Shown one piece after another: positions 20,047 through 29,110 of a DNA stretch of 64,000 nucleotides. The position numbers were made by a program, and so were the translations under genes. Numbering within the stretch: position 1 is the first letter of the stretch; every line of letters begins with the position of its first letter. Source of the DNA: Actinomyces gerencseriae DSM 6844 (GTDB lineage: Bacteria > Actinomycetota > Actinomycetes > Actinomycetales > Actinomycetaceae); contig NZ_KE386871.1 in the NCBI RefSeq assembly GCF_000429265.1, forward strand, positions 443,852-507,851, given 5' to 3'. The notes beneath the pieces were generated by a model. That model worked only from the letters and a program-made list of their open reading frames with translations. It had not been told where the DNA came from and made no database searches.

Positions 20047-20517
20047 ATGCAGCGCGATCTTCTGAAGCGCGATCTCGTCCAGCTGGACTGGGAGGTCGCC
20101 GATCAGGACGAGTTCTTCAATCGGATGAGCGACAGGCTCCTGGGACTCGGCTACGTCGAAGAGTCGTTCCCGGCAGCCGTCAAAGCGCGCGAGCGGGCCT
20201 ATCCGACAGCGCTTCCGACGCAGCCGGAGGCCATCGCCATCCCGCACTCCGATGCCGAGCACATCATCGAGCCGTTCATCGCCTCGACGAGGCTCGCGTC
20301 CCCCGTGACCTGGCACGAGATGGCGAACAACGACGAGACCCACGCGGTCCGCTTCATCTTCATGCTCGGCTTCACCAAGGAGGACGGGCACGTGGAGGTC
20401 CTCCAGATCCTTCTCGAGAACTTCCAGGACCCCGGCTTCATGCAGAGGCTGGACCGAGCGCGCACCGAGGACGAGTACGTCGCCGCGCTGGCCACCATGT
20501 CGGGCCTCGACGCCTGA
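20047..20517 (+). CDS. PTS IIA subunit, galactitol/fructose type
   Basis: Accepts phosphate from HPr and passes it to IIB. The 156 residues fit the GatA/PTS_EIIA_2 family, with the phosphorylated His67 in EAIAIPHSDAEH and HVEVLQILLENFQ. ATG 20047 follows GAGGAGG. First gene of an operon with IIB, IIC, class II aldolase and Dak kinase subunits. The substrate is unknown; a polyol or ketose entering as its phosphate is likely. Confidence 0.9.
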   Translation: MQRDLLKRDLVQLDWEVADQDEFFNRMSDRLLGLGYVEESFPAAVKARERAYPTALPTQPEAIAIPHSDAEHIIEPFIASTRLASPVTWHEMANNDETHAVRFIFMLGFTKEDGHVEVLQILLENFQDPGFMQRLDRARTEDEYVAALATMSGLDA

Positions 20518-20618
20518 TCGGCTCCATCGCACCCGCTTCGACCGCGCCCGCCACGACCTCGACCACACCCATTGCAAAACCCCAACCCCACCCCACCATT
20601 CGGCAAAGGAGCCTCACG

Positions 20619-20912
20619 ATGAGCGCAAAAGTCATCGTCGCCTGCGGAAGCGGCGTCGCCACCTCTCAGACCGTCGCCAGCAAGGTCGACCGCCTCCTCA
20701 AGGAGGCGCGCATCAACGCGGACGTCCAGGCGGTCGATCTGAAGTCCGTCGATCGCCACCTCGAGGGGGCGGCCGCCTACATCACCATCGTCCGCGAGAC
20801 CAAGCAGCGCGATATCCCGGTCATCAACGGCATCGCCTTCCTGACGGGAATGGGGCAGGACCGGGAGCTGTCCAAGCTGATCGACGCCATCAGGGCGAAC
20901 GGCGACCGCTGA
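20619..20912 (+). CDS. PTS IIB subunit, galactitol type
   Basis: Small cytoplasmic phosphocarrier of 97 residues. The phospho-Cys is Cys9 in VIVACGSGVATSQTVASKV, the pattern of GatB-type IIB domains. ATG 20619 follows AAAGGAG. It transfers phosphate from IIA to sugar during transport through IIC. It lies 101 bp after IIA and 42 bp before IIC. Confidence 0.92.
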   Translation: MSAKVIVACGSGVATSQTVASKVDRLLKEARINADVQAVDLKSVDRHLEGAAAYITIVRETKQRDIPVINGIAFLTGMGQDRELSKLIDAIRANGDR

Positions 20913-20954
20913 GTCGCGAGCCGCGCCACCGCACGACCTCGGAAGGAGAACATC

Positions 20955-22340
20955 ATGCAGATTCTTCAGGGCTCGGTGAACTTCCTGCTCTCACTGGGAG
21001 CGGCGATCTTCGTCCCATTCATCATCATCGTCGCGGGTCTGCTCGTGCGCATGAGGGTCAAGGACGCCGTCTCGGCGGGCATCACCCTCGGTGTCGCATT
21101 CTCCGGGATGACGATGCTCATCAGCTACATGACCGCCGCCATCACCCCCGCCGCCCAGGCGATGTCGGAGACCGTCGGCGTCGATCTGCCCATCACCGAC
21201 GGCGGCTGGACGACCATGTCCACCATCTCCTGGTCATGGCCCTACGCCTTCCTCATGTTCCCCCTGGTGATCGGCATCAATATCGCTCTCATCCTGCTGA
21301 GGCAGACCGAGACCTTCAACGCCGATCTGTGGAACGTCTGGGGGAAGATCTTCACGGCGGTGGCCGTCTACTACATCACGGGCTCGGTCGTGCTCGCCTT
21401 CGTGATCGCGGCCGTTCAGACCGTCTTCGAGCTCAAGGCCGCGGACTTCCACCAGTACCGCGTCGAGACGATGTCGGGGATCCCCGGCGTCACGATCACG
21501 CACCGCATGGTCTTCCTCGCCGCGCCGATGTATCCGATCGACTGGCTGCTGCGCAGGATCCCCGCGCTCAACCGCTCGTTCAATGCGAATGACCTGCGCG
21601 ACAAGGTGGGGATCTTCGCCGAGAACCACATCCTCGGCTTCATCCTGGGCATCCTGTTCGGAGTCCTGGCGCGATTCGACGTGGCCGCCACGCTGACGCT
21701 CGGCATCCAGGCGGCAACCGCCCTCACGCTCTTCCCGGTGATCTCGAAGTACTTCATGCAGGCTCTTGAGCCCATCTCGAACGCCATCTCCGAGTTCATG
21801 CAGAAGCGATTCAACGACCGTCAGCTCTTCGTCGGGCTCGACTGGCCCTTCCTCGGCGGGGCGAACGAGATCTGGCTCGCCGTCATCTGGACGATCCCGG
21901 TGACCCTGCTCTACTCCTTCTTCCTGCCCGGGAACAAGATCCTCCCGTTCGCGGGCATCATCAACGTCTGCATCGCGGTGGCCGCCTACTTCGTCTCCAA
22001 GGGGAACATCATCCGGATGCTCATCCAGTGCACCATCTTCGCCCCGGTGTTCCTGTGGGTCGGCACCGCCTTCGCCCCGTTCATGACCGAGCTGGCCAAC
22101 TCCACCAAGGCCGTCGATCTGGCCGACGGCCAGCTCATCTCGAACTCGTCGATCGATGCGCCGGTCTTCACCTACGCCATCTCCCACCTCATGCAGGCGG
22201 TCGAGGGCAACGTCCTGCCGCTGATCGTCCTCGCCGTCTGGCTCGTCTGCTTCGTCCTGTACTCGCGCGAGCTCGTCGTCGAGCGCAACGCGGCGCGCCG
22301 GGCCGAGGCCGATACCGGCACCGCCACCGTGTCCGCGTAG
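20955..22340 (+). CDS. PTS IIC subunit, galactitol permease type
   Basis: Membrane channel of the PTS. The 461 residues have about ten or more hydrophobic segments and the GatC landmarks: ITDGGWTTMSTISWSWPYAF and LNRSFNANDLRDKVGIFAENHILGFILG. It starts at ATG 20955 after GGAAGGAG. The family transports galactitol or related polyols, with homologues for other C4-C6 substrates, so the substrate is left open. Confidence 0.92.
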   Translation: MQILQGSVNFLLSLGAAIFVPFIIIVAGLLVRMRVKDAVSAGITLGVAFSGMTMLISYMTAAITPAAQAMSETVGVDLPITDGGWTTMSTISWSWPYAFLMFPLVIGINIALILLRQTETFNADLWNVWGKIFTAVAVYYITGSVVLAFVIAAVQTVFELKAADFHQYRVETMSGIPGVTITHRMVFLAAPMYPIDWLLRRIPALNRSFNANDLRDKVGIFAENHILGFILGILFGVLARFDVAATLTLGIQAATALTLFPVISKYFMQALEPISNAISEFMQKRFNDRQLFVGLDWPFLGGANEIWLAVIWTIPVTLLYSFFLPGNKILPFAGIINVCIAVAAYFVSKGNIIRMLIQCTIFAPVFLWVGTAFAPFMTELANSTKAVDLADGQLISNSSIDAPVFTYAISHLMQAVEGNVLPLIVLAVWLVCFVLYSRELVVERNAARRAEADTGTATVSA

Positions 22341-22421
22341 CGCTCTCATCGCCCATCCGCGGAAATCATCACCGGCAGAAATCTCGCAGCAACCTCATCG
22401 AATTCCTCAAAGGAGCACGTC

Positions 22422-23090
22422 ATGCTGGAACCCTTCAAGAAGGACCTGTGCACCATCGCCAAGCGCGCCCAGCGCGACGGCCTGTGCAAGCACAAGTCCG
22501 GAAACTTCTCCATCCGCGATGCGGAGAGCGGGCTGCTCGTCGTGTCGCCCACGGGCCTCGACCGCGAGGAGATGAGCCCGCGCGACGTCGTCGTCATGGA
22601 CCTCGACGCGCAGGTCGTCGAGAACGACTCGGGGCTGCGCCCCACCTCCGAGGTGCTCATGCACATCGAGATCTACAAGGCCCGGCCCGAGGCGCGCGCG
22701 ATCGTCCACACCCACTCGCCCTACGCCACGTCCTTCGCCGTCCTGGCCAGGCCCATCCCGGCGATCGTCTACGAGGTGGCCAATCTGGGTCTGAGCCGGG
22801 GCCGGATCCCCGTGGCCCCCTACGGGCGCCCGGGAACCCCCGAGCTCGCGCGCCACGTCCGCGAGGCCGCCGCCGAGGCCGACTGCATCCTGCTGGAGAA
22901 GCACGGCACCGTCGCCATCGACGATCGCACCATCTACGAGGCCTTCCTGAAGGCCGCCTATATCGAGGAGCTCGCCGAGCTCTACCACCACGCCCTGACC
23001 GCGGGCGGCGGCGCGGAGCCCGACTGCTTCGATCAGGCCGAGCTGCGCAAGTGGGAGTACCCCGCGCAGATCGGCCTCCCCCGCGGCTGA
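22422..23090 (+). CDS. Class II aldolase (FucA/AraD family)
   Basis: Zn-dependent aldolase or epimerase of sugar phosphates, 222 residues. Visible family residues: KSGNFSIR, SPTGLDREEM, the putative catalytic Glu in RPTSEVLMH, zinc ligands in HTHSPYAT and the downstream EKHGTVAI. Length and motifs fit L-fuculose-phosphate-type aldolases better than AraD. In this operon it probably cleaves the phosphate formed by the PTS, releasing a triose such as dihydroxyacetone or its phosphate; the Dak kinase genes support that. ATG 22422 follows AAAGGAG. Confidence 0.85.
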   Translation: MLEPFKKDLCTIAKRAQRDGLCKHKSGNFSIRDAESGLLVVSPTGLDREEMSPRDVVVMDLDAQVVENDSGLRPTSEVLMHIEIYKARPEARAIVHTHSPYATSFAVLARPIPAIVYEVANLGLSRGRIPVAPYGRPGTPELARHVREAAAEADCILLEKHGTVAIDDRTIYEAFLKAAYIEELAELYHHALTAGGGAEPDCFDQAELRKWEYPAQIGLPRG

Positions 23091-23173
23091 GCCCGGCCCC
23101 GGGGCCGCGCGGATCGGCCCCGGGACTGCGGCGGGGAGAAGACGAGACGACGCAGAGAATGAGGACAGGAAGA

Positions 23174-24181
23174 ATGAAGAAGATACTGAACAGCGCGGAC
23201 ACGTTCGTGCGCGACACCATGGAGGGCATCGAGGCGGCCTACGGCGATCGCGTCGAGCTGCTGGGAGGCGACTTCCGGGTGCTCGTCTCGACGCACCCGA
23301 AGAAGGAGGGGAAGGTCGGCATCGTCACGGCCGGGGGCTCGGGGCACCTGCCGCTGTTCCTCGGCTACGTCGGCCAGGGCATGATCGACGGCTGCGCTGT
23401 GGGGGAGGTGTTCGCCTCCCCCTCGGCGGAGAAGATGGCCGACATGATCCGGGCGTGCGACAGCGGCGCCGGGGTCCTGTGCCTCTACGGGAACTACAAC
23501 GGCGACATCTTCAACTTCCGCATGGCCTGCGAGGACGTCGAGTTCGACGACATCGAGACCAGGCAGCTCCTCGGACGCGACGACGTCGCCTCCTCCCCCG
23601 CCGAGAGGGCGGACAAGCGCCGTGGCGTCGCCGGGATCGTCTACGCCTACAAGATCGCGGGCGCGGCCGCCGATGAGATGCGGAGCCTGGACGAGGTCGT
23701 CGAGGTCACCGAGCGGGCCCTGGCGAATATCCGCACCATGGGGGTGGCGCTCTCCCCCTGCATCGTCCCGAAGGCCGGGGAGCCCACCTTCACCATCGGC
23801 GACGACGAGATCGAGATCGGCATGGGGATCCACGGCGAGGCGGGAATCGCCGTCGAGCCCATGATGACCGCCGAGGAGATCGCCACGCGCATGATCCGAA
23901 CCATCGAGGCGGACATGCCGCTCGCCGACGGCGACGAGGTCTCCGTCATGGTCAACGGCCTGGGCGGCACCCCGCTGGAGGAGCAGCTCATCGTCTACCG
24001 GTCGGTCTCCTCCCTCCTGAGGAAGCGCGGCGTGACCGTCGTCATGCCGCACATCGGCGAGTTCGCGACCTCCATGGAGATGGCGGGGCTGTCCGTCACG
24101 GTCTTCAAACTCGACGAGGAGCTCAAGCGACTCCTGCGGGCCCCGGCCTCCACCCCGTTCTACACGAACGCCAACAAGTGA
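23174..24181 (+). CDS. dhaK: Dihydroxyacetone kinase-type DhaK subunit
   Basis: Binds dihydroxyacetone or a related ketose covalently through a His hemiaminal. The 335 residues keep the family stretches: TAGGSGHLPLFLGYVGQGM, LCLYGNYNGDIFNF, SPCIVP, and His220 in EIGMGIHGEAG, aligning with the substrate-binding His218 of E. coli DhaK. The partner DhaL gene follows directly. No DhaM is present, so phosphate would come from ATP or from a PTS subunit encoded elsewhere. Erythrulose-type C4 ketoses are also substrates in this superfamily; dihydroxyacetone is an inference. Confidence 0.85.
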   Translation: MKKILNSADTFVRDTMEGIEAAYGDRVELLGGDFRVLVSTHPKKEGKVGIVTAGGSGHLPLFLGYVGQGMIDGCAVGEVFASPSAEKMADMIRACDSGAGVLCLYGNYNGDIFNFRMACEDVEFDDIETRQLLGRDDVASSPAERADKRRGVAGIVYAYKIAGAAADEMRSLDEVVEVTERALANIRTMGVALSPCIVPKAGEPTFTIGDDEIEIGMGIHGEAGIAVEPMMTAEEIATRMIRTIEADMPLADGDEVSVMVNGLGGTPLEEQLIVYRSVSSLLRKRGVTVVMPHIGEFATSMEMAGLSVTVFKLDEELKRLLRAPASTPFYTNANK

Positions 24182-24198
24182 CGACGAGGGAGGACATG

Positions 24199-24867
24199 AT
24201 GCTCAACGCACGGACTCTGAGCCGGATCTTCTCGTCGATCAGCGAGCTGATGGAGCAGAACCGGGACTACCTGGTCCGTCTCGACCAGGTCAACGGGGAC
24301 GGCGACCTGGGGATCTCGATGGACGACGGCTTCAGGGCCGCCGCCGCCTTCTTCGCCGAGTCCCTGGAGTCGGGCGAGGAGACCGACCTCGGGCGGCTCC
24401 TGCGTCGGGGCGGCAAGGTGCTCAACGAGGCGGCCCCCTCGTCGCTCGGCACGATTCTCGCCTTCGGGCTCATGGGCATGGCCAAGCGCCTGCGTGGAAA
24501 CCAGGAGGTCGACGTCATCGCCGCCGTCGGCGCCCTGGATGCGGGCGTGCAGAACATGATGGACAAGGCGGAGTCGAGGCCCGGGGAGAAGACGATCATC
24601 GACGCCCTGGTGCCCGGCGTCGAGGTGCTGCGCGGCGGGGCGGCTCGGGCCGCCGGCGACGCCGAGGCCGAGAGGGCCCTGCTGCGCGATGCCGCGGCCG
24701 CCGCTGCCGCCGGATCGGAGGCGACCCGGCAGATGGAGGCCGTCCACGGACGGGCCGCCTACTCGGCCGAGCGCAGTATCGGGGTGCTCGACGGCGGCTC
24801 CGTCGTCGGGCGCCTCATCTTCGCCGGCATCGCCTCCGCTCCGGCCGAGACGCGGCCGGAGCGCTGA
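24199..24867 (+). CDS. dhaL: Dihydroxyacetone kinase-type DhaL subunit, divergent
   Basis: Nucleotide-binding subunit that pairs with the upstream DhaK. The 222 residues are helical. The Mg-binding motif appears as VNGDGDLG where DhaL usually has GDGDHG, and the phosphate-binding GGxSGxLYG region reads APSSLGTIL. These changes place it in a divergent branch of uncertain specificity. Start choice: ATG 24199 sits 5 nt after GGGAGG; GTG 24178 (overlapping the dhaK stop) and ATG 24196 are alternatives. Last gene before a strong hairpin. Confidence 0.82.
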   Translation: MLNARTLSRIFSSISELMEQNRDYLVRLDQVNGDGDLGISMDDGFRAAAAFFAESLESGEETDLGRLLRRGGKVLNEAAPSSLGTILAFGLMGMAKRLRGNQEVDVIAAVGALDAGVQNMMDKAESRPGEKTIIDALVPGVEVLRGGAARAAGDAEAERALLRDAAAAAAAGSEATRQMEAVHGRAAYSAERSIGVLDGGSVVGRLIFAGIASAPAETRPER

Positions 24868-24898
24868 TCCGGCACCGGCTCCGGCCAGGGCGAGGAGC

Positions 24899-24932
24899 CG
24901 CTCGCCGGCCCGGAGCGCCGGGCCGGCGAGCG
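24899..24932. terminator. Bidirectional terminator hairpin
   Basis: A perfect 15-bp stem (24899-24913 with 24918-24932, CGCTCGCCGGCCCGG and its complement) and a 4-nt AGCG loop, between the convergent dhaL and SorC genes. No T-run. Confidence 0.75.
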
Positions 24933-25043
24933 ACGTCCGGCCGAAGCGCTGGCCCGAAGGCGCCGTGTCCGGCCGGGGCGCCGTCCGGCCCGACCCCGAC
25001 CGACCGACTCCCCGCGGCAGGCCGCTCGTGATGGAGCGACCGG

Positions 25044-26000
25044 CTACAGGGCCGCGAGGATCACCGCGGCCGTCTCGTAGTCCGTGACGAGCGAGCTGAT
25101 GATCCTGCCCCGGACGGCCCCGATGATGGCATCCGCCTTCTCGGCTCCGGCGGCCACACCCACGACCATGGGGATCCGCTTGAGGTCCTCCAGCGGGAGC
25201 GCGAGCGTGCGCCTCGACAGGGGCGTCACCACGTGATCCCCCTTCATGTCGTAGTGATGGTCGAGGATGTGCCCGACGGCGCTCCCCCGCTGAATCGCCT
25301 GCACCACATCGGGCGTGAGGTACTCGGCGAGGATATTGCCCGGACCGCGCGCCTCGATGCCGGCGACGCCGACCATGGCCATATCAGCGCGGGCGCCCAG
25401 GGCGAGGGTCGTGGCGACCTTCTCCTCCCGCATGAGAGAGGGCAGGAGAGCGGGGTTATCGACGATCAGGGGCATGGACATCCGCGACATCTTCGCCCCG
25501 AGCCTCTCCGCGATCCTGCTGCACACGGTCGGGGCGTCCCGCCCCCACTCCGGGAGCCCTCCCGGGATCGATCCGAGCAGCTGCACGACGGTGCAGTTGA
25601 CCCGGGTGAGCGGCTGGAGGTGGCGCGCCACCGCGGCGATCGAGCGCCCGTTGCCCACCGCGAGGACCTGCCCGTCCAGCAGGGTGTCGGCCAGCAGCTC
25701 CGCGGCCGCCCGACCGATCGCCCCCATCGTGTCGGAGTCCGGCACCTCGGCGACGCGGATGCTCGCGATGGGCAGACGACGTCGCAGGTCCGCCTCGATC
25801 GCGAGGATCCGCTCCAGGGGATGGGAGATCGAGACGCGGACGATGCCCCGCTCGCGCGCCTGGGCGAGCAGGCGCGACACGTGGGGGCGGGAGTACCCGA
25901 TACGCGCTGCGATCTCGGACTGCATCAGGCCCTGCTCGTAGTACATCCTGGAGACCCGCAGCAGGATCTCGACATCCGCGCGCCGGCTCCCCGCGACCAT
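25044..26000 (-). CDS. SorC/DeoR-type sugar-binding regulator
   Basis: Probable regulator of the PTS-aldolase-Dak operon that reads toward it. The 318 residues have an N-terminal HTH (YYEQGLMQSEIAARIGYSRPHVSRLLAQARERGIV) and the SorC effector domain (AVGNGRSIAAV, VVQLLGSIPG, VVGVAAGAEKADAI), which binds phosphorylated sugars in this family. ATG 26000 gives a typical N-terminus. Paired CACATATGTACATG sites upstream of the operon are likely targets. It resembles the second SorC protein at 35963. Confidence 0.9.
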   Translation of the reverse strand: MVAGSRRADVEILLRVSRMYYEQGLMQSEIAARIGYSRPHVSRLLAQARERGIVRVSISHPLERILAIEADLRRRLPIASIRVAEVPDSDTMGAIGRAAAELLADTLLDGQVLAVGNGRSIAAVARHLQPLTRVNCTVVQLLGSIPGGLPEWGRDAPTVCSRIAERLGAKMSRMSMPLIVDNPALLPSLMREEKVATTLALGARADMAMVGVAGIEARGPGNILAEYLTPDVVQAIQRGSAVGHILDHHYDMKGDHVVTPLSRRTLALPLEDLKRIPMVVGVAAGAEKADAIIGAVRGRIISSLVTDYETAAVILAAL

Positions 26001-26187
26001 GGAGCCATCCTAATGGGCCCTCGCCCTCCCCCGGCCCGAGTTCGGGCGGCCCGGGCGCTCGCACGGCGACGCCGGCCGTGAAGTGGACACCCCCGTGACT
26101 GGATCCGGCTCGAGTGGTAGCGTCGACGTTTGTTCAGGACTCGTCATAACTTGTCGTGTCCATGATGCTGCAGCAGGAGGTCGTCGA

Positions 26188-26469
26188 ATGCCGGATCGGC
26201 TGGCGTGGAACGGTGAGCAGGTGTCGCAGGCCGTGAAGGACCTGGACGCCGCGAGTGGCGAGATCAGCGGCAAGACGGTGGAGCCGCCGTCGGGGTGCGG
26301 GTGGTCGGCGTCGTCGGCGGCGACGGTGGTCTCGAATCTGCAGTCGGGACTCTCGTCGTTGCAGACCAACATACCGCTCAATTCGAGCAACCTGTCGACC
26401 GCCAACGCCACGATGCGGGACACCGATGAGGCCGTCGCCAGCGGCGTCCCGTCGGCGGACAGGGGCTGA
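26188..26469 (+). CDS. Small helical protein of a T7SS effector cassette
   Basis: A 93-residue protein (MPDRLAWNGEQVSQAVKDLD...) with no Cys pair or signal peptide, predicted helical with Ser/Thr-rich turns. Size, position and composition resemble the small helical partner proteins (WXG100 or Lap-like) encoded before LXG-type toxins. ATG 26188 follows AGGAGG by 7 nt. It lies 157 bp ahead of the candidate toxin gene on the same strand. I recognise no named family with certainty; the function is inferred from context. Confidence 0.6.
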   Translation: MPDRLAWNGEQVSQAVKDLDAASGEISGKTVEPPSGCGWSASSAATVVSNLQSGLSSLQTNIPLNSSNLSTANATMRDTDEAVASGVPSADRG

Positions 26470-26626
26470 CCGGAACCGCACCGGCACCCGCGAGGAGGGC
26501 GCGCCGAGGAGGGGCGCCCCTCCTCGGCGCGAGTCAGATTGCCCTCCTCCTCCATCTCCCGCCCCCATCTCCTGCTCCAAACGAAACACCTCTTACTGAC
26601 GACGATCGCGCACGGAGGCGACCACA

Positions 26627-27841
26627 ATGGCAATCGACACTCATCTGGATGCGACTCCGGCTGACATCTTCAGCTCGGTGGCGGATATTGACACCGTGAA
26701 GACGGCCGTGGACAGCGCCGAGGACGACCTGATCAGCGCCCGTAAGGATCTGGCCGAGGAGAGCGGCGAGACGATCACGACCGCCACATCCTCGATCAGC
26801 GCGATGGTCACCAGCTGCGAGGGACTGGTCGGGGATATGGACAGCTACAGGACCGCTCTGAACAATCTGGCGTGCGCGTTGAGCAGCATCAAGACGGAGC
26901 TGGAGGGGATCCGCGAGCAGGCCACCACCGGCGAACTGACGGTCTCCGGGGAGACTGTGCTCGAACCGACCTCCTCTTTCCCGCTCGGGCCCGACCCGAG
27001 CAGTTCCGCAGCAATGGAGATATATGCCGACGAGCAGGACAAGAAGGCCCTGTACGATACGCTGTCGACTCAGACCAGCGAGATCCGCGATCGAGAGACC
27101 GAGGCGCGCCAGGCCTTCACGAATGCATGCTCCGCGCTCACGAATGATCGCGGTACGAAGGATCCCGTAACGAAAGCAGCGGAGGGATTCTTCGCCCCCG
27201 ACACCAAGAACGGCGGCGCCATCGGTGCGATGAGCGTCACGACGTGGGGCGTCAGCCGCGCTAAGGACATTAATAAGCTTGTGGAGGGGATCGGCCTGCA
27301 TCACGCCGACCCGCGCCTGTCGACCAAGCTCAAAGACGGCACGGTGATCGGGGCCGTTCACAAGTCCAACAAGGGAAGGGCCGTCGGCCGGTGGAGGCAC
27401 GCGATACGCGACGGCAAGCTCTCGAACTGGGATCCGTCCAAGTCCGCCGAGGGATCCGTGGGAGCCAAGGCCGTTAATGCGGCACGGCGGGCCGCCCCCG
27501 CCCTGAAGTGGGCGGGACGCGCCAGCAATGTGCTCTCCTTCGCGGTCAGCGCCCACGAGCAGTGGGAGAAGGACTCGCACAATCCGTCCATCGGCGAGGG
27601 GGAGAAGGTCACCCGGGCAGGATTGTCGGGTGCTGGTGCCGCTGGAGGCGGTTGGGCCGGCGGGGTGCTCGGGGCGAAAGCGGGCGCAGCCATTGGCGTG
27701 TGCGTGGGCGGTCCGGTCGGGGCCGCGGTCGGGGGTATTATCGGCGGCGTCGTCGGCGGGGCTGTAGGCTCCACCGCAGGAAAATCGCTTGCCGATGCAG
27801 CCAATAAAGGAATCCATAATTTGTTTCACCGACAGAAATAG
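26627..27841 (+). CDS. Candidate T7SS-secreted toxin with glycine-zipper C-terminus
   Basis: A 404-residue protein without signal peptide. Residues 1-170 are predicted long helices with many Ala/Thr/Ser/Asp residues, like the N-terminal export half of LXG/WXG proteins. A basic central region follows (KSNKGRAVGRWRHAIRD). Residues about 330-390 form a Gly-rich hydrophobic stretch with repeated GxxxG spacing (GAAGGGWAGGVLGAK, VGGIIGGVVGGAVGS), as in glycine-zipper pore-forming toxins such as TelE. A membrane protein gene follows 15 bp downstream, as expected for immunity. The pore-forming role is inference. GC is lower than in the neighbours, suggesting transfer. Confidence 0.6.
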   Translation: MAIDTHLDATPADIFSSVADIDTVKTAVDSAEDDLISARKDLAEESGETITTATSSISAMVTSCEGLVGDMDSYRTALNNLACALSSIKTELEGIREQATTGELTVSGETVLEPTSSFPLGPDPSSSAAMEIYADEQDKKALYDTLSTQTSEIRDRETEARQAFTNACSALTNDRGTKDPVTKAAEGFFAPDTKNGGAIGAMSVTTWGVSRAKDINKLVEGIGLHHADPRLSTKLKDGTVIGAVHKSNKGRAVGRWRHAIRDGKLSNWDPSKSAEGSVGAKAVNAARRAAPALKWAGRASNVLSFAVSAHEQWEKDSHNPSIGEGEKVTRAGLSGAGAAGGGWAGGVLGAKAGAAIGVCVGGPVGAAVGGIIGGVVGGAVGSTAGKSLADAANKGIHNLFHRQK

Positions 27842-27856
27842 ATCTAGGGACCGCAT

Positions 27857-28471
27857 ATGACTGAGAGCATGTGGGGCGGCATCGGCTGTCTGGTGCTGGG
27901 CGGGCTGACGCTGGTGAACTGGTGGTTCGAGATGTTCTCGGACTGCGACTACGCCGACCTGTGCCGCTCCATAACGAAGGACTCTTTCGACCTGGGCCGA
28001 AACACCATCGCACTCATCGAACCCGCCGGAGGCATGATGTTCACATTCGGTGGGGGAATGCTGTTGATGAACCCAGAAGGTCTTACGGAAGAGCCCTGGC
28101 AACTATTTCTTCTTTTTGGCACGGTTTCATCGATGGCACTGTTTTTGCTGGGCCTGATCCCGTTCCGGCTGCCGAGGTGGATGTATCCCGACTGGCAGGC
28201 CGACAAGCGCTGGTGGCGCGCCGAACGAGCCAGACTGGAACGCAAGGCGGAACAGGCCAGACAAGCCGAACGAGCCCAACAGCCCCAGCAGACCAGCACG
28301 CCCGACGCGGCACGACAGGCAGAACAACCCGAGTGGCCCGGGACGGCAGGCCTCCCCCGCCCGACCGAACAGCCCCAACCGCCCACGAACCGCCTCGCCC
28401 CCACCCCCGACCTCCCGGACGACGACCCACCACCCCAGACCCACCGAACCGGACGACACCGACGCGAATGA
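27857..28471 (+). CDS. Membrane protein, candidate immunity partner
   Basis: 204 residues with three predicted transmembrane segments (about 8-28, 50-70 and 82-106), then a charged helical tail (RAERARLERKAEQARQAERA) and a Pro/Thr-rich C-terminus. ATG 27857 follows TAGGGA. The very short gap to the putative pore-forming toxin and the membrane location suit an immunity protein acting in the producer's membrane. No family recognised. Confidence 0.6.
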   Translation: MTESMWGGIGCLVLGGLTLVNWWFEMFSDCDYADLCRSITKDSFDLGRNTIALIEPAGGMMFTFGGGMLLMNPEGLTEEPWQLFLLFGTVSSMALFLLGLIPFRLPRWMYPDWQADKRWWRAERARLERKAEQARQAERAQQPQQTSTPDAARQAEQPEWPGTAGLPRPTEQPQPPTNRLAPTPDLPDDDPPPQTHRTGRHRRE

Positions 28472-28526
28472 CGAACTGACGAGAAAAGCGACTCGTACGA
28501 TCCGTCGCCAACGACCTCGCGCGCCC

Positions 28527-28610
28527 ACCCCTGATCTAGTCTCGAGTTTCCATCGTCAGGGTGCCGAAGATGGGGCGGAGGTGCCGCTTCGCCTGGAATA
28601 ATGCGGGTTG
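28527..28610. repeat. 84-bp direct repeat, copy 1
   Basis: It matches 30384-30467 at 77 of 84 positions, including CCCTGATC, TCTCGAGTTTCCATCG and TTCGCCTGGAATAATGCGGG. Copy 2 begins at the 3' end of the NYN gene, so copy 1 may mark the end of a lost duplicate. The GGAATAATGCGGG end resembles an insertion-element terminus next to the transposase remnant. Confidence 0.85.
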
Positions 28611-29010
28611 CTGAGATCCGAGAACTCCAGGGGAAAAACACCTTCATGGCGGGAGACTACCGGGGCGCGCCCGGCTGCGGGCGTGGAGTCCGGCCACGCG
28701 CCTGCGGCGGGGCTGGCCGGGACCAGACTGCTGACCAAAGCCATCCGAGCCACCGGCCTGGACGACGAGGTCTCGCGGGCCCTGTCGCCGTGGCGGCGGC
28801 CATGGGCGATTCACGATCCGGGCATGATCATGGCGGACCTGGCGGTGTGCGCGGCCCCGGCCAGCGACTTTCTCGCCCGGTCCTAGATGCTCGCCCTGAC
28901 CGGCACCCCACCCCGCGCCGGGAGCCCAGGATGATCCGCCCGCGGCTGACGAGCATTCCCGCCACCATCGCCCGCCACACCCACTATACCGCGCAGTGCC
29001 GGTGGCGCCG
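28608..29010 (+). pseudogene. IS1380-type transposase remnant
   Basis: The frame 28608-28886 encodes LAGTRLLTKAIRATGLDDEV followed by SRALSPWRRPWAIHDPGMIMADLAV, matching the N-terminal part of IS1380-family transposases (LxPWRxxxxxHDPGK). It stops at 28884-28886. About 50 bp on, another frame reads MIRPRLTSIPATIARHTHYT, like the family's C-terminal RLLxVPARxxRHARR segment. The catalytic core in between is gone, so the element is dead. Confidence 0.65.
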
Positions 29011-29110
29011 CATCATGTGGTGCAAGAACTATATCGACCCGCCCTCCCTCTAGAATAGAGGTTGCTCGCAGCACGGGGCTGCGGGCGCTCAGATTCGAAA
29101 GAGACCACTG

